This document shows, one piece after another, positions 26,605 through 34,732 of a DNA stretch of 64,000 bases. The DNA lies in contig JAXMAR010000024.1 of assembly GCA_046350295.1 (NCBI GenBank), positions 43,062 to 107,061 of the forward strand, written 5' to 3'. The notes under the pieces were generated by a model, which saw only the letters and a program-made list of their open reading frames with translations, was not told where the DNA came from and searched no databases. Origin of the DNA: JAXMAR01 sp046350295. GTDB lineage: Bacteria > Planctomycetota > Planctomycetia > Gemmatales > Gemmataceae. The translations under genes were made by a program, and so were the position numbers. Each line of letters begins with the position of its first letter. Positions within the stretch are counted from its first letter, which is position 1.

Positions 26605-27084
26605 AGGCTCATCCGGTTTTCGCGTGTTGTTTTCGTCGGTCGCCTCGCGCAGTCCCGTTACGGGTTCCTCTTCTCTGTTCGCTTGTGCAGCCAGGGAACC
26701 TCTCGATGCAGACGAGCGCACAATTCAAGGGCGGCTTCATGGAGCGGCTTCTTGGTCGCTTTCGCCCAAAGGTCGAGCTGGTTTCCGGCGGCTCCGCACT
26801 TGAACCAGCGCAAGGCATGCTGGATGAGATTGGCGGAAAACACGCGGTTGCCGCCTTCTTCGCCATGCAGGGGGCACGGTCCCCGAACCGGGCTTCCGGC
26901 GGATCGGGCAGCCTCAAAACCGAGTAGCCCAAGGACATCCGCCATGGAAACCGCCTGTCGAACTTTGCGAAAGTCGATGGCCGGCATGCCTTGCTGCTCA
27001 CGCGAACAGAGAAGAGGAACCCGTAACAGGATACCGGCAAATGACTCCACCGGAATCCAAAACGCGCGTTTCCCGGATGAGCCT
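26605..27084 (-). mobile_element. 480-bp cassette with terminal inverted repeats and flanking direct repeats
   Basis: The ends are 12-bp inverted repeats AGGCTCATCCGG (26605-26616) and CCGGATGAGCCT (27073-27084). Outside them, AACAAA is repeated directly at 26599-26604 and 27085-27090, as a target-site duplication would be. Inside, a second perfect 26-bp inverted repeat (26657-26682 and 27002-27027, starting GTTACGGGTTCCTC) brackets the CHC2 gene. No transposase is encoded, so it would need one in trans. Confidence 0.7.
26658..26987 (-). CDS. CHC2 zinc-finger domain protein
   Basis: 109 aa from ATG 26987; a longer frame to 27176 runs through the repeat and is unlikely. The sequence MPAIDFRKVRQAVSMADVLG, then CPLHGEEGGNRVFSANLIQH and FKCGAAGNQLDLW, is the CHC2 zinc finger of DnaG-type primases (Cys, His and Cys ligands visible; the first Cys would be CP). 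No TOPRIM catalytic domain follows, so it is not a primase. The coding end lies inside the left inner repeat and the start just inside the right one. It likely binds single-stranded DNA. Confidence 0.75.
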   Translation of the reverse strand: MPAIDFRKVRQAVSMADVLGLLGFEAARSAGSPVRGPCPLHGEEGGNRVFSANLIQHALRWFKCGAAGNQLDLWAKATKKPLHEAALELCARLHREVPWLHKRTEKRNP

Positions 27085-27187
27085 AACAAAAGGTGTTTGG
27101 ACCCTTTTCCATAAGCGACCCAGAAGTGGCGCCGGCTGGCCGACTCGGTTTCTGGACCCCTTTTTCCTCCTCCCAAGAGACGTATCC

Positions 27188-27910
27188 ATGTTCCGCAAGT
27201 CCCTTGCCGGCTGCTGTCTCGCCCTCTTGACCCTGGCGCCCGGCGCTAGCGGCGGCGATGAAAAGCCCATCGTCCTCTTCTCCGGCACGAGTGCCGATGG
27301 GTTGAAGGGGTGGAAGGCGAAGGACAAGAAGAAGAGCGCGTGGCTTGACGCACGCGTGCAGCTGGACAAAACGACGCCGGAGAAGCTCGCCATCGCGGGT
27401 GTCGGCCGCACGGGCAACGCGCTGATCAACCTCATCGCCAAGGACAAGCCCAGCAGCGACATTTACACCGAACGAACCTTCGGCGACGTCCTGCTCCAGG
27501 GCGAGTTCATGGTTCCCAAGGGCTCGAACTCCGGTATCTACTTGATGGGCGAATACGAGGTCCAGATCCTCGACAGCTACGGCAAGGCGGATGACAAGCT
27601 CAACCAAGGCGACCTCGGCGCGCTGTACAGCGCCGCCGCCCCGAAGAAGAACGCCGCGAAAAAACCTGGCGAGTGGCAGACGTTCGTCATCGACTTCAAA
27701 GCGCCGCGCTTTGACGGGGCCAAGAAGGTCAGCAACGCGAAGTTTGTGAAGGTGACGCTGAACGGCATCGTCCTCCACGAGAATGTCGAGATGAAGGGCC
27801 CCACCCCTGGAGGCCTGACGGGCAAGGAGCATCCCACCGGTCCACTGATGTTCCAGGGCGACCATGGCCCGGTCGCGTTCCAGCACATCACCATCACCCC
27901 AAGGAAATGA
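27188..27910 (+). CDS. DUF1080 (3-keto-disaccharide hydrolase) family protein
   Basis: 240 aa from ATG 27188, with signal peptide residues 1-22 (MFRKSLAGCCLALLTLAPGA). The body has the DUF1080 pattern: a TERTFGDVLLQGEFMVPKGS strand region, SNSGIYLMGEYEVQILDSYG, GEWQTFVIDFKAPRFD, NGIVLHENVEM and the ending GPVAFQHITITPRK. These proteins have a concanavalin-like fold and are plentiful in planctomycetes; some hydrolyse 3-keto-glycosides. Complete and probably active outside the cytoplasm. Confidence 0.9.
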   Translation: MFRKSLAGCCLALLTLAPGASGGDEKPIVLFSGTSADGLKGWKAKDKKKSAWLDARVQLDKTTPEKLAIAGVGRTGNALINLIAKDKPSSDIYTERTFGDVLLQGEFMVPKGSNSGIYLMGEYEVQILDSYGKADDKLNQGDLGALYSAAAPKKNAAKKPGEWQTFVIDFKAPRFDGAKKVSNAKFVKVTLNGIVLHENVEMKGPTPGGLTGKEHPTGPLMFQGDHGPVAFQHITITPRK

Positions 27911-27978
27911 TCCGGACTCGGAGGAAGAAAAGTACCGACCGGGGTTGAAGCTCGCTCGGGCATGGTCCGCGTGGCACG

Positions 27979-28253
27979 TCGAGCCTGCGGGGTGAAGCCA
28001 CCCTTTCGGAAGCTCCCTCCTTCCCCTCGACGCCGGCGGATGAGCCCGGCGTTCCGCGCGACTCCTCCAACCCCTGACAGACACGCAGCGCCGCCGCATC
28101 CGCATGCCCCGTCCCATTCGTCGCAAACCCATTCGAAGAAAAACGCGAAGTGTCCATGACGTGTCTCCAAAGAATCGCGCCGGATGTGACAGGACGACGA
28201 GCCGCGCGACCGCCCGCCGCCGGGAGGACCATCCCCCCACTCCACCGTACCAC
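27979..28253 (-). pseudogene. 5' remnant of the DUF5681-like gene
   Basis: Reading from ATG at about 28157 on the minus strand gives MDTSRFSSNGFATNGTGHAD then AAALRVCQGLEES, identical to the broken gene at 25050-25759. After that the sequence leaves the family (RGTPGSSAGVEGKEGASERV) and no body follows. It is a 5' fragment with its leader, created by duplication. The inner part 27979-28013 repeats the 35-bp stretch TCGAGCCTGCGGGGTGAAGC found at 25591. Confidence 0.75.
28059..28253. repeat. Long duplication, copy B
   Basis: 195 bp nearly identical to 25661-25854. It ends 122 bp before the start of the WD40 gene and may supply part of its upstream region. Confidence 0.85.
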
Positions 28254-28374
28254 TCGGCGTCCCTAGCCGATATGTCCGTTGTCACCCAAAAAACAGACCT
28301 CGACCGCTTGCAGCACGTCGCCATCCCCGCTTACACTCGACGACGGGCACGCACACTTGCAAGCGGGGGGCGAC

Positions 28375-29844
28375 ATGGCGATCCAAAGATTGATTTGCTC
28401 CAATCCCCTTTGTGGCGCCCGTCTGAAACTCGCTCAACCAGCAGACGTAGGTACCCGAGTCAAGTGCCCCAAATGCGGAACACGGATCACGGTCACAGCA
28501 TCTGCCGGCGAAGCGAGCGCGTCGCGTGTACAAGGTCGCCTCCAGGAACTTCCTGCCGGGACAGTGCCGGCGGTCGGCGAGCTGCACGGGCATACCAGGC
28601 AAGTCCGCAGCCTCGGTTTCTCGAAGGACGGGCGGCAACTTTTTTCCGCCGGCAATGATGGGACGGTCCGCATCTGGGACTTGCTGACCTGCCAACAACT
28701 GCGCTGCATCGAAGGATGCGTCAAGCCCGAGCCGGATCATTCGAGCAGGCAGAACATCGCTTTTTCCCCGGATGGAGTCCACGCCCTGACCCACGGCGAA
28801 GGGACGGCCATCCACCTGTGGGACATAGCGGCGACGAAAGAGCCGACCAGCCTCTATGTCGGGCACGCGGGCTCGGTCTACGGCTGCGCCTGGTCCGTCG
28901 ACGGCAACCGCTTCTTGTCCACCAGCTCGACCGGTTCAGGCTGCACCGCCATCCTCTGGGACCTGAAGGAGGAGAAGGAAGTTTGGCAGTTCGAGGGCAA
29001 GAACGGAATCGTCGCCGCGCTTTCCCCCGATGGTCGCCGTGCGCTCACGGGATCGTCAGCGACCGAGCACGTGATCCGGTATTGGGACGTCGAGAAGGGG
29101 AAGGAACTACACCGGCTCGAAGGCCATACCTCTGCTCTTCCTCCGCGCGGCCTCACTTTCTCCCGCGACGGTCGCTCCGCCGTGTCCGCCGGGTACAACG
29201 ACGGGACGATTCGAGTCTGGGATCTCGAAGCCGGGAAGGAAGTGAAACGCTATCAGCAGCTCAGTTTGAAACACGTCAATCTCAAGGCCGTGACCTTCAC
29301 CCCGGACGGTGTTCACGTGATCTCGGCCAACCCGTGCCGACTCTGGGAACCGGAAACCGGGTTGGAACTGTACCGCTGGCCGAGTCATCCGCATGTTTTC
29401 GCCATCTCGCCCGAGGGTACGAAGCTCGTCACTGGGGAAACCAAGCTGATCCGCGTCTGGGACATGCCCCGCCCGGACGAGGCGAGTCTTGCCACCACGA
29501 TCCCCCGCATTCCCGACGATTTTTTTGCGACCCGCGTCAATCGCTTGAAGGAGGGATTGCCTCGGCTAGGTAAGACCAAGCCCGGGAAGGCGTCCCCTGC
29601 GGATAAGGCCCATATCATCGCCTGGGTGGAACGCGTCATTGCGGCGAACCCGCAACATTCCAAGGACTTCCTTGGTCAGATCATTACGGACTTACAGGTC
29701 TATCCACTGTGGGAGGCGGCGCTCCTCTGGGTGAAGTACATTCCGGTACCCGCCACCCCCACGCTGCCTTTCCCAAAAAACCAACAGCTAAGCCTGGCCC
29801 TGCTCGATGCCGGCGAATTGGCCTATGAGACGCTCGGTGGTTGA
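28375..29844 (+). CDS. Zinc-ribbon plus WD40-repeat protein
   Basis: 489 aa from ATG 28375, the start of a clear zinc ribbon (CSNPLCGARLKL then CPKCGTRITV, residues 8-38). Six to seven WD40 blades follow: HGHTRQVRSLGFSKDGRQLF-type repeats each ending IWDL, LWDI, LWDL, YWDV, VWDL or VWDM. The last ~110 residues are helical without motif. The protein probably acts as a cytoplasmic scaffold. The combination of zinc ribbon and propeller is a planctomycete habit. The partners are unknown. Confidence 0.85.
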   Translation: MAIQRLICSNPLCGARLKLAQPADVGTRVKCPKCGTRITVTASAGEASASRVQGRLQELPAGTVPAVGELHGHTRQVRSLGFSKDGRQLFSAGNDGTVRIWDLLTCQQLRCIEGCVKPEPDHSSRQNIAFSPDGVHALTHGEGTAIHLWDIAATKEPTSLYVGHAGSVYGCAWSVDGNRFLSTSSTGSGCTAILWDLKEEKEVWQFEGKNGIVAALSPDGRRALTGSSATEHVIRYWDVEKGKELHRLEGHTSALPPRGLTFSRDGRSAVSAGYNDGTIRVWDLEAGKEVKRYQQLSLKHVNLKAVTFTPDGVHVISANPCRLWEPETGLELYRWPSHPHVFAISPEGTKLVTGETKLIRVWDMPRPDEASLATTIPRIPDDFFATRVNRLKEGLPRLGKTKPGKASPADKAHIIAWVERVIAANPQHSKDFLGQIITDLQVYPLWEAALLWVKYIPVPATPTLPFPKNQQLSLALLDAGELAYETLGG

Positions 29845-29916
29845 GGCAGGCCGCAACCCATCCGTGGCCCGAATCGTCAATAGCGCGTTCACAAGGAGAT
29901 TGTGGTACCCCCCGGC

Positions 29917-32562
29917 TCACGCCGCCTTCGTCCCCGCCTCCTCCGCCCGGCTCTCCTTGCGGTAAAACAAATTCGCCAGCAGGTTCTCCCCCGCCAGCAA
30001 CAGCAGCAACGCCAGCATCAGGTACGGCAACAGCCGCAACGGCTCCTGCCGGTAGCTCTTCAGCGCGTCCTTCACGTCCGTCGTCGGCCCCACCGCCAGC
30101 ACGGTGTTCGGCCCGAACACGCCTTCGACCGCCCCGACCGGCAGCCGCGCCATGCTTCCTTCGCTCGACGGGAGATTGACGCTGAACGCCCCGATCCGGT
30201 CCCGCCCCATTGGCGAGACCGCGTCGACCATGTAGTTCCCCGGCGTCCGCGCCTCGAGAAAGACGAGCGGGGCGCCTTTGTCCGGCGGCAGGAACTCGCG
30301 CCGGACGCCGGGACCCGTCAGGGCGAAGCCGGGATACGTCTTCGTGGTCGTGAGCGCCCAGGATGGAGGGTCGGGCTCGTCCGTCTGGAAATTGGTTCGC
30401 CGCGGCGCCAGGTCCCCCGCGAGGTAACCGGTCGCCTGCCCCACCAGCACGACATACATCGACGTGCGCGTCTCCAGGTAGCTCGTCCAGGCGGGCGCCT
30501 TCGCATCCAGCGGCGTCGTGAGCAGCAGCACCTTGCCGAGGCGATCGCCTTTCGGGTCCGCCGGCAATTCGACCACGGCGGGACGATTGCGCTCATCCGG
30601 CTCGAGGCGCGAGCCGGCGCGGTAACGGACGAGGACCTGGGCCCCCGGCCGTGGCTCGACCTCCCAGTACTGATAGGCCCCGGCCGGCTGCGCCGTCACG
30701 TCCACCTTGGGATTGTTCCGCCAGTCGCGGAACGGACGCAGCAGCGGGTGCTGGAAAATCGTGTCGTCCGTGTCCAGGTCCCAGACGGCCCCCAAGCTGC
30801 GGATCGGGTCCTTGCGCGGCGTCTGGCGGAGAAGCGTCGCGGGCATCAGCTTCTTCGCGGCGTCGCTGTTGTAGGCAGACTCTCCCCCGCGCGGCGGCAC
30901 GATGCCGAGGCCGCCCCCCTTGTCGACATACGTTTCCAGGATGGGCCAGCTCTTCTCGGGGTCGCTGACCTCGAACAGGTAGACGGCGTGATAGGGGAGC
31001 GTCTCCATCCGCGCCGCCTGGTCCGGAGTCACAAGCTCGGCCTTGAAGCGCAGGGCTTCGAGCGCCTTCAGGAAATAGGCGGGCGTGGCGGCGTCATCGG
31101 CGATCACCAGAACGCGCCGCGGCTCGCGGATCGCGACGGTGAGGAAACGCTGGTTGTTGAACGGCAGCGCGTCCGCCACCTTGAAGCCGACGTCGAGCGA
31201 GGCGAAGCCCTGGTCCCATTTCAGCTTGGAGCCGTCGATCTCGAACGGGACGGCGACCTCCTTGTCCGCCGGGAAGTCGCGCGTCACTTCCAGCGTCTCG
31301 CCGGGGAGCTTGCACACCACCGTCGCCCCCTGGTCCTTGCCGCTGGCACGGACGACGGCGCGGAGCAGCCATTTCTCGTCGCGTTCGAAGACGGTCCGCG
31401 GCGTCCCGTCGCTCCCCACCGGCGTCTCCAGACGCACCAGCGCGAGATCGACCGGCTCGTCGAGGCCGACGTCCAGGAAAAGGCACTGCACGCCGCGCAG
31501 CCGGGCCATCACCTTGCCCAGCTGTTGACGGAGGCGGTCGCGGTAGTCGTCGTCCTTCGGTTCCCTGGCCTCCTTTTCCTTCGCCTTTTCTGGCGGCTCG
31601 ACGAGGCCGAGCAGCTCACGGCCCTGTTCGAGGATGACCGGAATCGCCTCGAGCTTCTTGGTCGCGGCGTTGATGTCTTCCGGCGTGAGGCCGACCAGAT
31701 TGCTCTGCAGCCGGCCGAGGGCGTCGATCAGCGTCTCATCCGGATAGGCCACGCCGCTCCCCGGCGGGATCTTGGCCTTGAGGTTCTTCAGCAGGTCGAT
31801 CAACTCGGGAATGTCCCCCTGGACCGCTTGTAGACCTTCGTAGCTCGGCGGGATCTGGTCGGCCGTCCGCGCCACCTCCTTCGCCAGGCTCGCCTGCCAC
31901 GAGCCCTCCGTGCGATCGGAAAAGACGCACAGGAAACACGGCAGGTTGCGCAGGCGCGGCTCGTCGTCGGTCGCCAGGTCGCGCAGCCGAGCCAGGCCGT
32001 GTGTGATCTGCGCGGCGAGCGGCCGGCTGGACGCGCGCACCTTCAACTCCGCGATGCGCTTCCCCGCCTGATCGACAGACGCCGCCCAGTCCTGCGCCTT
32101 CGCGTCGCCAGCCGCGCTCTTGCGCGACGACGGCGGAGCGACGCCGCTATCCAGGATGAGGACCTTGCTCTCCGGGTGCAGATCGGCGAGCAGCTTCTGC
32201 GCCTGGTTGCGCGCCAGGTCGAGCCGGGTCGAAGTGTCGCTGGCTTTGTACCCCATCCGCGGGCTCGTATCGAACACGAAGACGACCGCGACTGGATGAT
32301 CGCCGCCCAGCCCCCCGCTCGTCGAGAACAACAGCGGCTGCGCCAGGGCGAAGAAGAGCCCGGCAATGATCAGGACGCGCAAACACAACAGCAGAAGATG
32401 CCGCAGCCGCAGCTTCCGCTGATTGGTGCGATGCCGCTGCAGAAGAAACTGAAACGCGGGAAACAGAAGCGTCCGCGGCTTCTGCCGCATGATGAGATGG
32501 ATCACGATCGGAATCCCGATCAACGCGGCGCCGCCGAGGGCGATGGAGAAGACGAAGGACAT
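29917..32562 (-). CDS. BatA-domain membrane protein with vWA-like region
   Basis: 881 aa from ATG 32562; the frame upstream runs through a repeat and is discarded. The N-terminus MSFVFSIALGGAALIGIPIV then FPAFQFLLQRH is the BatA/aerotolerance domain with two TM helices. A vWA-like domain follows (FVFDTSPRMGY near residue 100, in place of a DxSxS MIDAS). A long extracytoplasmic region and a glutamine amidotransferase-like segment (YLFEVSDPEKSWPILETYVD, residues ~560-620) follow, with a last TM near LLPYLMLALLLLLAGENLL. It follows DUF58 in the order typical of MoxR-linked operons. Confidence 0.85.
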   Translation of the reverse strand: MSFVFSIALGGAALIGIPIVIHLIMRQKPRTLLFPAFQFLLQRHRTNQRKLRLRHLLLLCLRVLIIAGLFFALAQPLLFSTSGGLGGDHPVAVVFVFDTSPRMGYKASDTSTRLDLARNQAQKLLADLHPESKVLILDSGVAPPSSRKSAAGDAKAQDWAASVDQAGKRIAELKVRASSRPLAAQITHGLARLRDLATDDEPRLRNLPCFLCVFSDRTEGSWQASLAKEVARTADQIPPSYEGLQAVQGDIPELIDLLKNLKAKIPPGSGVAYPDETLIDALGRLQSNLVGLTPEDINAATKKLEAIPVILEQGRELLGLVEPPEKAKEKEAREPKDDDYRDRLRQQLGKVMARLRGVQCLFLDVGLDEPVDLALVRLETPVGSDGTPRTVFERDEKWLLRAVVRASGKDQGATVVCKLPGETLEVTRDFPADKEVAVPFEIDGSKLKWDQGFASLDVGFKVADALPFNNQRFLTVAIREPRRVLVIADDAATPAYFLKALEALRFKAELVTPDQAARMETLPYHAVYLFEVSDPEKSWPILETYVDKGGGLGIVPPRGGESAYNSDAAKKLMPATLLRQTPRKDPIRSLGAVWDLDTDDTIFQHPLLRPFRDWRNNPKVDVTAQPAGAYQYWEVEPRPGAQVLVRYRAGSRLEPDERNRPAVVELPADPKGDRLGKVLLLTTPLDAKAPAWTSYLETRTSMYVVLVGQATGYLAGDLAPRRTNFQTDEPDPPSWALTTTKTYPGFALTGPGVRREFLPPDKGAPLVFLEARTPGNYMVDAVSPMGRDRIGAFSVNLPSSEGSMARLPVGAVEGVFGPNTVLAVGPTTDVKDALKSYRQEPLRLLPYLMLALLLLLAGENLLANLFYRKESRAEEAGTKAA

Positions 32563-32573
32563 GATTGCGTTTC

Positions 32574-32671
32574 CAACCACGGAACACACGGAAAACACGG
32601 AAGAGAATGCAGGCCGTTCCGTTCGTTGTGTCTGGTCTTTTTCCGTTTCTTCCGTGTGTTCCGTGGTGGTT
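32574..32671. repeat. CCACGGAACACACGGAA inverted repeat
   Basis: Left arm ACCACGGAACACACGGAAA and right arm TTCCGTGTGTTCCGTGGTGG form an imperfect palindrome of about 100 bp between the DUF58 and BatA genes. The same motif occurs at 22975. It extends the BatA frame upstream in a misleading way. Confidence 0.75.
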
Positions 32672-32675
32672 AGTC

Positions 32676-33569
32676 TCAAAACCGCTTCTGCCGCTGCAAC
32701 AGATACTCCATGAGCGCCCGGTCGAAGCTCACGCTCGTGTCCATCGCCACGTAGTCGATCCCCGCCTTGGCGCATTCCTCCCGGTACATGTTCTGAAATT
32801 CGCCCAGCGACCGCAAGTAATCCGGCCGCATACTCTGGGCGTCGATCGTCAGCTTCCGCGGCGCCTCCACGTCCTCGAACTCGATGATCCCCTCGAACGG
32901 GAAATGCGCCTCCGCCTCGTCGAGCACGTGGAACAGGATGATGTCGTTGCCGCGATGCCTCAGATGATACAGGCTTTCCAGCACCGGCTTCGGGTCGGTC
33001 AGGAGATCGGAGAAGAGCATGACCAGGCTTTTGCTCCGGATCATGCTCGCCAGCTGGTGCAGGCAGGCGCCGATGTCCGTCTGCCCGGCCGGCTTGAGTC
33101 CGGCCAGGAGGCCCAGGATCGTGCCGAGCTGCGTCCGCTTGCTCTTGGGCGGCAGGGCGGTCTGGATCTTCGTGTCGAACGTCACCAGGCCGACCGGGTC
33201 CTGCTGGTGGATCATCAGGTAGCCGAGGGCGGCCGCGAGGCAGATGGCGTAGTCGAACTTCGTCAACTCCTGCCGATAGGTGTAAGCCATGGAGGCCGAC
33301 AGGTCCATGACCAGGTAGCCGGTGACGTTGGTCTCGGCCTCGAACTTCTTGACGTAGTAGCGGTCGGTCTTGGCGTAGACGTTCCAGTCGAGGTCCTTGA
33401 GGTCGTCGCCGGGGACATACTTGCGGTGCTCGGAGAACTCGACGGAGAAGCCGTGGAACGGGCTGGCGTGCAAACCGGTGAGGAAGCCCTCGACGATGAA
33501 CTTGGCGCGCAGGTCGAGGCGGGAGACCTGGCGAATGACCTCGGGGCGCAGGTATTTCTCGGCGGTCAT
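32676..33569 (-). CDS. DUF58 domain protein
   Basis: 297 aa from ATG 33569. It contains the DUF58 signature HGFSVEFSEHRKYVPGDDLK then DLDWNVYAKTDRYYVKKFE (residues ~40-78), followed by a vWA-type fold with MDLSASMAY near residue 90. These proteins act with MoxR ATPases and BatA-like proteins. No MoxR gene is in the window. The BatA gene lies 113 bp downstream, separated by a palindromic repeat. Confidence 0.9.
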   Translation of the reverse strand: MTAEKYLRPEVIRQVSRLDLRAKFIVEGFLTGLHASPFHGFSVEFSEHRKYVPGDDLKDLDWNVYAKTDRYYVKKFEAETNVTGYLVMDLSASMAYTYRQELTKFDYAICLAAALGYLMIHQQDPVGLVTFDTKIQTALPPKSKRTQLGTILGLLAGLKPAGQTDIGACLHQLASMIRSKSLVMLFSDLLTDPKPVLESLYHLRHRGNDIILFHVLDEAEAHFPFEGIIEFEDVEAPRKLTIDAQSMRPDYLRSLGEFQNMYREECAKAGIDYVAMDTSVSFDRALMEYLLQRQKRF

Positions 33570-33593
33570 GGGGTCATTGTACCGGATGGTGGT

Positions 33594-33621
33594 GGTGAGT
33601 GGTGAGTGGTGAGTGGTGAGT
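33594..33621. repeat. Four tandem copies of GGTGAGT
   Basis: Four perfect 7-bp copies in a row between two divergent genes. They lie about 25 bp upstream of the DUF58 start on the minus strand and 55 bp upstream of DUF4058, so copy-number change could alter expression of either. Confidence 0.85.
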
Positions 33622-33675
33622 GGCGCCTGGTTGGCGTATGATGGGCGTGTCTTTGCGTTCGCGGAGGGCTTTTTC

Positions 33676-34449
33676 ATGGCTTCGCCATTTCCCGGAATGG
33701 ACCCCTACCTTGAAGAGCCGGGGATCTGGGAAGACCTGCATACGACGCTCATCGTCGCCATCCGGGCCGACATCAATCCGCGCCTGCCGAAAGGCTACAT
33801 TGCGGCGACCGACCGGCATGTCTGGATCGAAGGCGCGCGGCCGCGCAAACGGCGAAAACGGTCGCCGGACGTCTACGTCGTGAAGGATCGCAAGCGACCG
33901 GGGGGCGCGGCGCCGGCGCTCCTGACCGCGCCGCGGACGATTTCCCTTCCTGTCGTGGAGCGGAAGGGCAAGCCGTACGTCAAGATCGTCGATACGCGCG
34001 AGCGCAGGGTCGTCACGGTGCTGGAGTTGCTCAGCCCCACGAACAAGAAGGCGGGGGAGCACTATGCGGAGTATGTCGCCAAGCGCGAGGAGTATCTGGC
34101 GAGCGGCGTAAACATGGTGGAGATCAACCTGCTGTGCGGCGGCCAGCCTCCGCCGCTAGGCGAGCTGGAGGGGGAGGAGTTGGCCTACTACATCCTCGTC
34201 TGCCGCGCGCCCGATCAGCCCGAGGCGAAGGTTTGGCCGTTCACGGTGCGCGATCCGATTCCTGAGTTCCCGATTCCCCTGAGTTCGGGCGCCGAGATCG
34301 CATTTAAGCTCAAGCCCTGTCTCGACCGGGCGTATGAGGAGGCGCGCTTCGGCGACGAGGTCGACTACGCGCGGCCGCCGGTCCCCCCTTTCGCGAGTGG
34401 GGAGGCGCAGTGGGTTCGCGAGGTGGCGAGAGGGGCGGTCAAGAGATGA
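33676..34449 (+). CDS. DUF4058 family protein
   Basis: 257 aa from ATG 33676 (GGAGG 9 nt upstream); the start MASPFPGMDPYLEEPGIW is the family hallmark. Further conserved parts include TDRHVWIEG, VTVLELLSPTNKK and MVEINLLCGG. The TVLELLSPTNK segment resembles a PD-(D/E)xK-like core (Glu then Lys). Function unknown. The family is multicopy in planctomycetes and cyanobacteria. Confidence 0.9.
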   Translation: MASPFPGMDPYLEEPGIWEDLHTTLIVAIRADINPRLPKGYIAATDRHVWIEGARPRKRRKRSPDVYVVKDRKRPGGAAPALLTAPRTISLPVVERKGKPYVKIVDTRERRVVTVLELLSPTNKKAGEHYAEYVAKREEYLASGVNMVEINLLCGGQPPPLGELEGEELAYYILVCRAPDQPEAKVWPFTVRDPIPEFPIPLSSGAEIAFKLKPCLDRAYEEARFGDEVDYARPPVPPFASGEAQWVREVARGAVKR

Positions 34450-34495
34450 GTCGCGCGGGTGTCAAGGGCGGCCTTTGGGCGGTTGTGCAGGATGA

Positions 34496-34648
34496 TTAGC
34501 TTCGTGCTGTGCACGAGGTCGTCTCTATCGCGCGGGCGGTAGCCTCGACCATGACGCGTAGGTCCTTGGCTGGTCCGACGACCTCGATGTGCGCGTATCC
34601 CGATGCGGCAAACGCGGCCAGCCACAACACAGCAATCACGAAGCGCAT
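34496..34648 (-). CDS. Small exported protein (50 aa)
   Basis: ATG 34648 has GGGAG 6 nt upstream on the minus strand. The frame reads MRFVIAVLWLAAFAASGYAH then IEVVGPAKDLRVMVEATARA and ends at 34496. Residues 1-19 form a convincing signal peptide. It has one Cys near the end. No family is recognised. The good ribosome site and export signal support a real gene, but its small size leaves doubt. Confidence 0.5.
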   Translation of the reverse strand: MRFVIAVLWLAAFAASGYAHIEVVGPAKDLRVMVEATARAIETTSCTARS

Positions 34649-34732
34649 TGCTATCTCCCGAAAACGTCGTTACTACGTAGACGCCGGGAGTGATCCCGTG
34701 GATTTGCCGCGCCACCGGCGGTTAAAAACAAC

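Noticed and set aside
24800..28300. CRISPR array in the repeat-rich stretch
   Set aside because: Repeats are few, of unequal length and not regularly spaced; there are no cas genes.
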